NCBI GenBank assembly: GCA_016178255.1
Contig: JACOTQ010000023.1
Span: forward strand, 1 to 7,916
Length of the DNA: 7,916 nucleotides
Direction of reading: 5' to 3'
DNA from: Candidatus Colwelliibacteriota bacterium
GTDB taxonomy: Bacteria > Patescibacteriota > Minisyncoccia > UBA6257 > Colwellbacteraceae
Below, in pieces: positions 1 to 5,297 of this stretch. The notes beneath the pieces are model-generated. The model saw only the letters and a program-made list of their open reading frames with translations, made no database searches and was not told the origin of the DNA. The position numbers were made by a program, and so were the translations under genes. Within the stretch, counting starts at the first letter, position 1, and each line of letters starts with the position of its first letter.

Positions 1-236
1 GGTGGCAACTTTATAATTGCGTCGTTAATGATTGCTAGTAATGGAGGCAGATATTTCTTTGGAACCCTGGTTTTATTTTCTATGATTTCGATAGGCTTAT
101 TTATCCAAAAATCAGGGCTGGCTCTGTTGGGATTTCTTTCGATGGAAATTACGGTGCTTTTAATTTCACCGCGTACCTCTCCAAAGTTTCTTCTGCGAAC
201 GGTCTCTTTTCTGGTATCTTCTCGCTTCGTATTCAT
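1..236 (-). CDS. Partial hypothetical protein, N-terminal part, runs off the left edge
   Basis: The minus strand is open from an ATG at 236-234 to the window edge, giving at least 78 codons. The product starts M-N-T-K-R-E-D-T-R-K and is hydrophilic and strongly basic over its first 25 residues (a run R-R-R-N-F-G-E-V-R-G), then mixed, with a more hydrophobic stretch (Y-L-P-P-L-L-A-I-I-N-D-A) near the edge. I do not recognise the family. Codons show the purine-first bias expected of coding DNA, more so than the opposite strand, which is also open here but reads as a hydrophobic shadow that would run through the terminator at 347-371. There is no clear Shine-Dalgarno site. It lies downstream of the 381-668 gene on the same strand, beyond a terminator, so it is probably a separate transcription unit. 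Confidence is limited because only a fragment is visible. Confidence 0.45.
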   Translation of the reverse strand, partial: MNTKREDTRKETVRRRNFGEVRGEIKSTVISIERNPNRASPDFWINKPIEIIENKTRVPKKYLPPLLAIINDAIIKLP

Positions 237-246
237 GTTATTAGGC

Positions 247-296
247 AGTCGCTTCTTTGTTAGGGAAGCTGACCGCGGAATTATTAAAAAGCGACT
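247..296 (-). promoter_or_regulatory. Leader with nested inverted repeats before the left-edge gene
   Basis: AGTCGCTT at 247-254 is the exact reverse complement of AAGCGACT at 289-296, with a 34-nt loop. Inside it, GCTTC (251-255) and GAAGC (265-269) form a second stem that shares bases with the outer arm, so the two cannot form together. A further short hairpin (GCACC 306-310 / GGTGC 316-320) lies just upstream in transcript order. All sit between the terminator at 347-371 and the ATG at 236, where a 5' leader would be. A switch-like role is only an inference. Confidence 0.3.
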
Positions 297-346
297 TTTA
301 TCAGAGCACCTTTATGGTGCCACGCGGTTTCTGTTTTGTCAAATGA

Positions 347-371
347 AAAACCGAGGTTGCGCCTCGGTTTT
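347..371 (-). terminator. Intrinsic terminator of the 95-codon gene
   Basis: A perfect 10-bp stem (347-356 with 362-371, arms AAAACCGAGG / CCTCGGTTTT) closes a 5-nt loop. On the minus strand the stem runs into TTTTTC, a good U-tract, starting 9 nt after the stop codon of the 381-668 gene. The plus-strand reading has only four T's, so the site may work weakly in that direction too. Its placement supports the minus-strand gene as real and argues against a plus-strand gene running through it. Confidence 0.82.
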
Positions 372-380
372 CGTGCCACA

Positions 381-668
381 TTACAAGAATTGCCTTTCCG
401 GTTTTCCCGCTTTGCTATGCGAAACAATAGCATTTATAAGTACCTCTTCTTGTCTCGAAGCGGGTTTAATTTTGCCGATCTTTTTGGCTAATGAGTCTTT
501 TATGAGCGGCAAGTTAAGTTGTACGGCAAGATTGTAAAGCGGATGGAGATTGATTGTCTTCGGTTTTACTCTTTTTACTATGTATTTCGCAAGCATTAGT
601 TCGCTTCCAATATGCTGTGTCGAAATTTCTTTCTTGGCAAGACGTTTCATGGCAATTTCTATATTCAT
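381..668 (-). CDS. Small basic hypothetical protein, 95 aa
   Basis: The 95-residue protein begins at the ATG at 668-666 and ends in TAA at 383-381. It has no signal peptide or membrane helix and is rich in Lys and Arg. A central motif-like stretch reads V-K-P-K-T-I-N-L-H-P-L-Y-N-L-A-V-Q (about residues 35-51). I do not recognise the family. Evidence that it is real: the stop is followed at once by a strong U-tract terminator on the same strand, codon choice resembles the neighbours, and amino-acid composition is ordinary, while the overlapping plus-strand frames read as Phe/Ser/Leu-rich shadows. A second in-frame Met is codon 7, and neither start has a clear Shine-Dalgarno site. It is transcribed divergently from the DUF4012 gene. 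The basic charge could suit nucleic-acid binding, but nothing in the sequence proves this. Confidence 0.65.
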   Translation of the reverse strand: MNIEIAMKRLAKKEISTQHIGSELMLAKYIVKRVKPKTINLHPLYNLAVQLNLPLIKDSLAKKIGKIKPASRQEEVLINAIVSHSKAGKPERQFL

Positions 669-726
669 AATTAGATGGTTATTAGTTATTATGACTTATG
701 TAAAAGAGCAGACGTATCCGCTATCA

Positions 727-758
727 GGTTTCGACCTTTGAAAGGATACTATCTATCC
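727..758. promoter_or_regulatory. Cluster of short dyads in the divergent intergenic region
   Basis: Three small inverted repeats overlap or abut between the divergent genes at 668 and 854: AGGT-TTCG-ACCT (727-738), CCTTT-G-AAAGG (735-745) and GGATA-CTATC-TATCC (744-758). Such a run of dyads midway between divergent genes is where an operator might sit. They are short, so chance is possible. The rest of 669-853 is AT-rich with no open frame of note. Confidence 0.3.
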
Positions 759-813
759 ACTGCTTAACTTCTAAGATTTTTCGAATCAATTGTCAATCAA
801 TCGGCTTGGAATT

Positions 814-842
814 TTGTTTTCAGCTCTTAGGGCGGGTATAGT
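814..842 (+). promoter_or_regulatory. Candidate promoter of the DUF4012 gene, near-leaderless
   Basis: TATAGT at 837-842 matches five of six bases of the -10 consensus. A weak -35, TTGTTT (814-819), lies 17 nt upstream. Transcription would start near 849, about 5 nt before the ATG at 854, leaving no room for a ribosome binding site. The same pattern recurs before pilMN and the pseudopilin gene. Confidence 0.45.
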
Positions 843-853
843 AATAGCAAGCA

Positions 854-2896
854 ATGAAGCCGTTATCAAGAAAAAATGTAAATCGTATTTTAAGCGATAT
901 TAGGCGCCCTGGCAAGAAAATTTCACGGACGGGCAAAGCTTTCTCGCCCAGAATCGGCGAGGATAGTCGAAAGCCGTTCCTAATCAGAAACGGTTTCCCC
1001 AATTTTTTCAAAAAGGCGTCAGTCGGCGTTCTAATTACGGTTATTATTTTAATCGTTGCCGTCAGTTTCTACTTGTGGGTTTTTAAAGCTGAAGTAACTG
1101 GCGCAACTTACATAATTTACGAGGATTTCAAATCAGCGGGCAGAAACCTTTTAAATCTGGATAACGATTCGGTTTCTAATTCTTTAGAGAACGTTGATTT
1201 ACAAGTAAACAATTTGAGTAATAAAGCTGGGATTTTGAGTATCATCCCGGCCTTTAAGCAGATTCCGGAAATATTTTCAACTATTAAAAGGTTGACGACT
1301 CTGCTTAGGGATGTAAATAGTAACGTCGCCGATTTGAAAAGCAAAGGGCTTGGAATAATTTCCGGCGGAGGGGAATTTCTGGGCGCGCTCAAAGATTTAA
1401 GGAGAAACATTGCCTCAATCAATGAAATAAGCCTTGAGTTGAGGAACAAACTTTCAGATTTCGAGGTTCTTTCGGCTAATAGCGATTCCGGCTACATTGC
1501 TGTTTCCACCGATATGATGCGTTTGGGCGAGAGCCTGGATTCGATCGTCAGTATATTGGAAAAGCCGGGGAAAACCCATTTCCTTGTTCTTTTCGAAAAC
1601 CCGTCGGAGATTCGTCCCGCCGGGGGATTTGTCGGAAGTTACGCAGATGTTATTTTTGAAAACGGGGTGGTTCAAGAAATCGACGTTAACGATATCTATT
1701 ATCCTGATAAGTTTTTGGACATCAAAGTTATTCCGCCTAAAGAGCTCCATGGTATGACAAGGAGCTGGGGCGCCCGAGACGCCAATTGGTTTTTTAACTT
1801 TCCGGATTCCGCGAAAAAGATTGTTGAATTCCTTGAGGCATCGCCTGTCTATGCCAAAGAAAAAGTTAAATTTGACGGAGTGGCAGCGGTGAACGTAAGA
1901 ATCATTGAAGATATTTTGAGATTTACCGGCCCTGTTGATTTACCAGACTACAAATTAACCCTGGATGATACTAATTTCTTGAGGGAGGTTCAAAGAGAGA
2001 TTGAAAGCATGGGAAGCAGCAGGGCCGGCAAGGATCGAAAGCAAATCCTCAAGGCTATAACTCCTAAGCTTGTTCACGCCTTATCCGGGCTTCACGATTC
2101 GGAAAAAAGGCAGCTCGCAGATAATTTGATTTATCGCGCATCCAATAAAGATATCAAGTTTTATTTTAAAGACGAGAAGTTACAGAACTTAGTTTCGGCC
2201 GCCGGTGTGGCCGGTGAAGTTTTTCAGATTCCGGCAAGTTTCAGCGGCGATTATTTAGCTGTTGTGGATGCTAATGTTGCTGGAGGCAAAAGCGATGCCT
2301 TTATCAAACAGAAAATCCAGGTCGTATCGCGTGTTGATTCCGGGGGCGTTTTGAATAATAATCTTGTGGTAACAAGAGTGCATAACGGACAAGATGAGCC
2401 GGAAAAGTGGTACAAAGCCACGAATGTTAATTTCATCAAGGTCTTTGCGCTTCCTGATTCAAAACTCATGGCGCTTACGGGCAACAGCCAGAAGATAGTC
2501 AATGCTTTAGCCGATTATAAAAAGGGCGCTTATACGGCTGACGCGGATTTGGGCTTGATTGAGGGAACCGCCAACGTTTTAAAAGAGTTTAAAGCAGTTT
2601 CTTATGAGGAATCCGGCAAAACTGTTTTCGCGACATGGTTCAACGTCGCGGCGGGCAAGACAGGAGAATTGAATCTGACTTACGGAAGCGCGAGGAAAGC
2701 GCTTTTGAAGCCCGGCGCTAATTATGTTTTTGTTTTCGATAAACAGTCTGGGGTTGAATCGGAATTCGAATATACAGTTGAGGCTCCATCTGGCTTTAAA
2801 TGGGCCGAATCAGGCGATTCCATCTATCATTATAAAACGACAAGCCTGCCGGCCCGCCTTATGATTAACTTAACTCTAACGAGTGATGGAAATTAG
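854..2896 (+). CDS. DUF4012 family membrane protein, 680 aa
   Basis: This is a full-length DUF4012 protein, a family of unknown function that I associate with CPR and Gram-positive genomes. Residues 1-55 form a basic cytoplasmic tail (several K/R clusters). One membrane helix spans about 56-77, and the rest is outside the cytoplasmic membrane. Residues 95-235 look helical, with repeated Asn/Leu/Ser/Lys spacing suggestive of coiled coil. The family core follows: F-L-V-L-F-E-N-P-S-E-I-R-P-A-G-G-F-V-G-S-Y at about 243-263, N-W-F-F-N-F-P-D-S-A-K at 311-321, and F-D-G-V-A-A-V-N with I-L-R-F-T-G-P-V-D-L-P at 340-364. The C-terminal 200 residues look beta-rich. The ATG at 854 is the first possible start, because an in-frame TAG lies at 845-847. 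The stop codon falls inside the upstream copy of the lepA start (2886-2918), so the gene once overlapped lepA by 11 nt. No enzyme residues can be named from sequence alone; an envelope or surface role is an inference. Confidence 0.95.
   Translation: MKPLSRKNVNRILSDIRRPGKKISRTGKAFSPRIGEDSRKPFLIRNGFPNFFKKASVGVLITVIILIVAVSFYLWVFKAEVTGATYIIYEDFKSAGRNLLNLDNDSVSNSLENVDLQVNNLSNKAGILSIIPAFKQIPEIFSTIKRLTTLLRDVNSNVADLKSKGLGIISGGGEFLGALKDLRRNIASINEISLELRNKLSDFEVLSANSDSGYIAVSTDMMRLGESLDSIVSILEKPGKTHFLVLFENPSEIRPAGGFVGSYADVIFENGVVQEIDVNDIYYPDKFLDIKVIPPKELHGMTRSWGARDANWFFNFPDSAKKIVEFLEASPVYAKEKVKFDGVAAVNVRIIEDILRFTGPVDLPDYKLTLDDTNFLREVQREIESMGSSRAGKDRKQILKAITPKLVHALSGLHDSEKRQLADNLIYRASNKDIKFYFKDEKLQNLVSAAGVAGEVFQIPASFSGDYLAVVDANVAGGKSDAFIKQKIQVVSRVDSGGVLNNNLVVTRVHNGQDEPEKWYKATNVNFIKVFALPDSKLMALTGNSQKIVNALADYKKGAYTADADLGLIEGTANVLKEFKAVSYEESGKTVFATWFNVAAGKTGELNLTYGSARKALLKPGANYVFVFDKQSGVESEFEYTVEAPSGFKWAESGDSIYHYKTTSLPARLMINLTLTSDGN
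943..996. repeat. Two hairpin-forming palindromes inside the DUF4012 N-terminal tail
   Basis: CTCGCC (943-948) pairs with GGCGAG (956-961) over a 7-nt loop, and AAGCCGTT (971-978) pairs with AACGGTTT (989-996) over a 10-nt loop with one G-U pair. Both lie in codons for the disordered cytoplasmic tail before the membrane helix. Because of the second palindrome, the nine residues K-P-F-L-I-R-N-G-F are encoded on both strands (971-997 plus, 996-970 minus), with all codon differences synonymous. It may be a palindromic element tolerated in coding sequence, or chance. Confidence 0.4.
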
Positions 2897-2918
2897 AAAC
2901 TTTGTAATAATTGCTCAT
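2886..2918 (+). repeat. Upstream copy of the lepA start (direct repeat, copy 1)
   Basis: These 33 nt encode M-E-I-R-N-F-V-I-I-A-H, the first 11 codons of lepA, and match 3049-3081 at 32 of 33 positions (T at 2903 versus C at 3066, synonymous). Similarity stops right after the His codon. The copy still overlaps the DUF4012 stop codon (TAG at 2894-2896). It is best read as the original lepA start, now cut off from the rest of the gene. Confidence 0.92.
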
Positions 2919-3022
2919 GTCTCCCGTCGCGATTCTTTTTCTAAAGAATCGCTCCCTCACAACCTCTCGGTTTTGAGTAATTTCCTACACGGGAAAACTC
3001 CCGTTTTCCCGACCCCTTTCCC
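2919..3022. other. Inserted hairpin-rich segment between DUF4012 and lepA
   Basis: About 104 nt of pyrimidine-rich sequence separates the two lepA start copies and resembles neither neighbour. It holds two strong hairpins: GCGATTCTTT (2929-2938) with AAAGAATCGC (2943-2952), 10 bp and a 4-nt loop; and CGGGAAAAC (2990-2998) with GTTTTCCCG (3003-3011), 9 bp and a 4-nt loop. Neither is followed by a T-tract on the plus strand, so they are not classical terminators. The structure is like a small palindromic (REP- or MITE-like) repeat with no coding capacity. No second copy is visible in this window, so mobility is inferred. Confidence 0.6.
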
Positions 3023-3089
3023 TGGTCGATATGAGCAATATAAAAAATATGGAAATTAGAAACTTCGTAATAATTGCTCATATCGACCA
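3023..3089 (+). repeat. 17-bp inverted repeat enclosing the lepA start codon
   Basis: TGGTCGATATGAGCAAT (3023-3039) is the exact reverse complement of 3073-3089, which encodes lepA residues I-A-H-I-D-H. The 33-nt loop (3040-3072) contains the ATG at 3049, while the alternative ATG at 3031 lies in the stem. The left arm extends past the end of the direct repeat, so it was copied from intact lepA rather than from copy 1. Its inner 9 nt (ATGAGCAAT) can also pair with ATTGCTCAT at 2910-2918 in copy 1, giving a competing fold. Confidence 0.88.
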
Positions 3090-4788
3090 CGGTAAATCAA
3101 CTTTGGCTGACCGACTACTGGAGTTAACCAATACAGTGCCTTCTTATAAAATGAAGGCTCAATATCTTGACCAGATGGAGCTGGAGCGGGAGAGAGGAAT
3201 AACCATCAAGATGGCGCCGGTAAGAATGGCGTGGCGGGGTGTTACGCTGAATCTAATTGATACTCCGGGGCATAGCGATTTTTCGTACGAAGTTTCAAGA
3301 GCTTTAAAGGCCGTAGAAGGAGCGGTATTGCTGGTTGACGCGACTCAAGGAATTCAAGCTCAAACGTTGGCTAATTTTGAAAATGCCAGAAAGGCGAAGC
3401 TTGTCGTGATAGGCGTTTTGAATAAAATTGATGTTGCCTCATCCGAACAATTAGAAACATCAGCGAAAAACTTGGCTGGCCTTTTAGGAATTGAACAAAA
3501 AGAGATATTGAGAGTTTCCGGTAGAACTGGAGAGGGTGTTGTGGAGTTATTGGAAACGGTGATTGAGAGAGTGCCGCCTCCTAAACACATCTCCGAGCCT
3601 GCGGCGTTGGTTTTCAGTTCTCTCTACGATGAGCACAGGGGAGTAATAGCTTTTGTGCGAGTTTTTGGAGGGGAATTTTTGCCTGGAAGGGATTCGCGGC
3701 TTGTAGGAACGGAAACGGCGTTTAAAGTAAAAGAAGTAGGCCTTTTTAAACCTGATTTACAAAAAGAAGAAATTCTTAAGTCCGGAGATATAGGATATAT
3801 AGCAACGGGTATTAAAAATCCTGACTCCGTAAAAGTTGGAGATACGATAGGCGAAAAAGCTATGGAAGGATTTGAAGTGCCGCGTCCGGTGGTTTTTGTT
3901 TCTCTTTATCCGGATAACAGTGACAGTTACGATGATTTGAAAACCGGTCTACGTAAGCTTCGTCTCAACGATTCTTCTTTTTCGATGAGCCCTACGGTAA
4001 GCGAAGCTTTAGGAAGAGGGTTCCAATGTGGTTTTTTGGGAAGGCTTCACTTTGAAATAATCGTTCAAAGGCTTGAGAGGGAATTCGGATTAGGGATTGT
4101 GAACAGCTTCCCGTCGGTTTCGTATAAAGTAACGCTCATAGACGGAAAGCGGGTTACGATTGATAGTCCTAAAGATTTTCCGGACGAGTATAGCGATTCG
4201 ATGGAGCCGATTGCTCTTATTACAATACTTTCTCCGGTTAAAGAGTTGGGGGCGATATTGAAATTGAAGGACTTGTTTAAACTGGAGAACGTTAAGACCG
4301 AGTTTAGCGGCGATAATGTGATTGTAAGCGCTTCGCTTCCTCTCGCTGACCTTATTTCGGATTTTGACGACTGTTTAAAATCCGCCTCTTCCGGGTTTGC
4401 ATCGTTTAGCTATGAAATTAGCGGTTACGATAAAGCTCGGGTTAAAAGATTGGATGTTGTGATTGCGGGAGTTACTATTCCGGGGCTTAGCAGAATAATT
4501 CACGAAAGCGATGTTGATTCGGTTGCCCGAAAGACGGTCGAAAAGCTTAAGAAGCTTCTGCCCCGCCAACAGTTTTCACAAGCCATTCAGGCGGTGGCGG
4601 GCGGGCGGATTGTTGCGAGAGAAACAATCCCTGCTTTGAAAAAAGATGTTACCGGCTATCTCTATGGCGGAGACAGGTCAAGGAAAATGAAGCTTTGGAA
4701 AAAACAGAAAGAAGGGAAAACAAAGCTTCTCGGAAGAGCGCGCGCGGAAGTTCCGGCTGAAGTTTTCAAGGAATTGCTGAAGAAGTAG
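3049..4788 (+). CDS. lepA: Elongation factor 4 (LepA), ribosome-associated GTPase
   Basis: LepA/EF4 is a translational GTPase related to EF-G that binds the ribosome and acts on stalled or misplaced complexes and on ribosome assembly. All GTPase motifs are present (numbering from 3049, 579 aa): P-loop A-H-I-D-H-G-K-S-T at 10-18, switch I E-R-G-I-T at 48-52, D-T-P-G-H at 71-75 with the catalytic His, N-K-I-D at 125-128 and S-G-R at 157-159. The EF4 signature G-F-Q-C-G-F-L-G is near 324, P-R-Q-Q-F at 505-509, and the basic LepA-specific C-terminal stretch (G-G-D-R-S-R-K-M-K through K-Q-K-E-G-K) at 541-557. Length is near the family's usual 595-600. I chose ATG 3049 because it aligns with family N-termini (M-x-x-I-R-N-F). 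An ATG at 3031 would add M-S-N-I-K-N, residues that come from the inverted-repeat arm. No clear ribosome site. The ftsB-like gene follows after one base. Confidence 0.97.
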   Translation: MEIRNFVIIAHIDHGKSTLADRLLELTNTVPSYKMKAQYLDQMELERERGITIKMAPVRMAWRGVTLNLIDTPGHSDFSYEVSRALKAVEGAVLLVDATQGIQAQTLANFENARKAKLVVIGVLNKIDVASSEQLETSAKNLAGLLGIEQKEILRVSGRTGEGVVELLETVIERVPPPKHISEPAALVFSSLYDEHRGVIAFVRVFGGEFLPGRDSRLVGTETAFKVKEVGLFKPDLQKEEILKSGDIGYIATGIKNPDSVKVGDTIGEKAMEGFEVPRPVVFVSLYPDNSDSYDDLKTGLRKLRLNDSSFSMSPTVSEALGRGFQCGFLGRLHFEIIVQRLEREFGLGIVNSFPSVSYKVTLIDGKRVTIDSPKDFPDEYSDSMEPIALITILSPVKELGAILKLKDLFKLENVKTEFSGDNVIVSASLPLADLISDFDDCLKSASSGFASFSYEISGYDKARVKRLDVVIAGVTIPGLSRIIHESDVDSVARKTVEKLKKLLPRQQFSQAIQAVAGGRIVARETIPALKKDVTGYLYGGDRSRKMKLWKKQKEGKTKLLGRARAEVPAEVFKELLKK

Positions 4789-4789
4789 A

Positions 4790-5077
4790 ATGTTGAATAT
4801 GAGGAAGATAATTATTTATTCGCTTTCTGCGTTGGTTTCAGTCGTACTGGGTTATGAAATCTATGGACTCAATTCCAGTTATAGGGATTTGGGCAATAAA
4901 CTTAAAGAATTAGATTCAGCTTACGAAGCTCTCACGGCTGATAACGCCAAGCTGCGAGAAAAAATAGAATATTTTTCCGAACCTCATAATTTGGAGAAAG
5001 AACTAAGGGAGCGTTTCAATTACAAAAATCCCGGCGAGAAACTGATTATTGTTACTCCTCCGGTTTCGAGTGAGTAG
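4790..5077 (+). CDS. FtsB/DivIC-like septum formation initiator, 95 aa
   Basis: This is a small bitopic division protein of the FtsB/DivIC family, which helps assemble the FtsQ-FtsL-FtsB complex that activates septal wall synthesis at midcell. A short N-terminus is followed by one membrane helix (about residues 6-24), a coiled coil of heptad-like Leu/Ala/Tyr spacing (about 28-62), and the family's C-terminal signature N-L-E-K-E-L-R-E-R-F-N-Y-K-N-P-G-E (67-83), where many homologues have 'ARE.LG...PGE'. It starts one base after the lepA stop, so it is probably co-transcribed and translationally coupled. A second ATG at 4799 would remove three residues. Its last 26 nt overlap, tail to tail, the minus-strand gene at 5052-5294. 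FtsB, DivIC and FtsL cannot be told apart from sequence alone, so no symbol is given. Confidence 0.85.
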   Translation: MLNMRKIIIYSLSALVSVVLGYEIYGLNSSYRDLGNKLKELDSAYEALTADNAKLREKIEYFSEPHNLEKELRERFNYKNPGEKLIIVTPPVSSE

Positions 5078-5294
5078 GTTCGGGTGGGTTCAGTTTTTGA
5101 ACCGCGAACTTATAGTCGTTCAAGTCAAATTTAGTTAAGCCGGCTTTCACGGATTCTTCGTCTATAGTGAAGGCTCCGTTTATCTGTTTAGATAAGAAGC
5201 TGATAGTCATTAAAGAAGCCAGTCCGGCGGCCATTAACACCAAAACCAAAATTACTGGATATATTATTTTTTTTAATTTGATTCCTTTGGGCAT
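5052..5294 (-). CDS. Small single-helix membrane protein at the end of the pilus operon, 80 aa
   Basis: It starts at the ATG at 5294-5292, three bases after the pilO-like stop codon, with a weak upstream GGGAA as a possible ribosome site, and ends in TAA at 5054-5052. The basic N-terminus (M-P-K-G-I-K-L-K-K) and a membrane helix at about 10-34 point to an inner-membrane anchor with the remainder outside. The outer part is short (A-F-T-I-D-E-E-S-V-K-A-G-L) and ends in a Pro/Glu-rich tail (N-P-P-E-P-T-H-S-K-P-E-E). I do not recognise a named family. Its tight spacing makes it a likely third member of the pilMN-pilO unit, perhaps a minor alignment-complex subunit in the place where other bacteria have PilP; there is no lipobox, and the resemblance to PilP is positional only. 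The 3' end overlaps the ftsB-like gene by 26 nt. Confidence 0.75.
   Translation of the reverse strand: MPKGIKLKKIIYPVILVLVLMAAGLASLMTISFLSKQINGAFTIDEESVKAGLTKFDLNDYKFAVQKLNPPEPTHSKPEE
5078..5109 (+). terminator. Two-part hairpin right after the ftsB-like stop codon (possible terminator)
   Basis: GTTCG (5078-5082) pairs with CGAAC (5105-5109), and inside it GGTTCA (5087-5092) pairs with TGAACC (5098-5103) over a 5-nt loop. It begins at the base after the stop codon at 5075-5077, where a transcript end is expected, but no T-tract follows. The same bases encode the Pro-rich tail of the opposing 80-aa protein. It could end or protect the plus-strand mRNA. Confidence 0.35.
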
Positions 5295-5297
5295 AAT

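Larger units (their letters stand above)
2886..3059 (+). pseudogene. Detached lepA 5' end, open for 57 codons
   Basis: Reading from the ATG of repeat copy 1 gives 11 residues of LepA, then 46 residues encoded by the inserted sequence, which do not resemble a protein family (V-S-R-R-D-S-F-S-K-E and so on). The frame closes at TAG 3057-3059, 11 nt overlapping the lepA ATG at 3049. That is the same overlap the DUF4012 stop has with copy 1, so if it is translated it would be coupled to lepA as an upstream ORF. It is more likely a decayed fragment than a functional protein; translation is not supported by a ribosome site. Confidence 0.3.

Noticed and set aside
1..537. Long open frame on the plus strand (ATG at 28)
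   Set aside because: It runs straight through the strong terminator at 347-371, is antisense to two better-looking minus-strand frames, and has the Phe/Leu/Ser-rich composition of a shadow. Only its first 80 or so codons could be argued for as a membrane segment.
550..741. 63-codon plus-strand frame
   Set aside because: It is antisense to the start of the 381-668 gene and extends into the intergenic region, with no ribosome site or family resemblance.
820..1011. 63-codon minus-strand frame opposite the DUF4012 start
   Set aside because: It is explained by the palindromic stretch in the DUF4012 tail and covers the DUF4012 promoter. It is kept only as evidence for the two-strand nonapeptide.
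2929..3011. The two insert hairpins as rho-independent terminators
   Set aside because: Neither stem is followed by a T-tract on the plus strand. The T-runs lie inside the stems.
3031..3048. ATG at 3031 as the lepA start
   Set aside because: It is possible, and gives six more residues, but these come from the inverted-repeat arm. The duplicated block and family alignment both begin at the ATG at 3049.
2886..3089. CRISPR array or tandem-repeat locus
   Set aside because: There are only two direct copies plus one partial inverted copy, all derived from lepA coding sequence, with no regular spacers and no cas genes.
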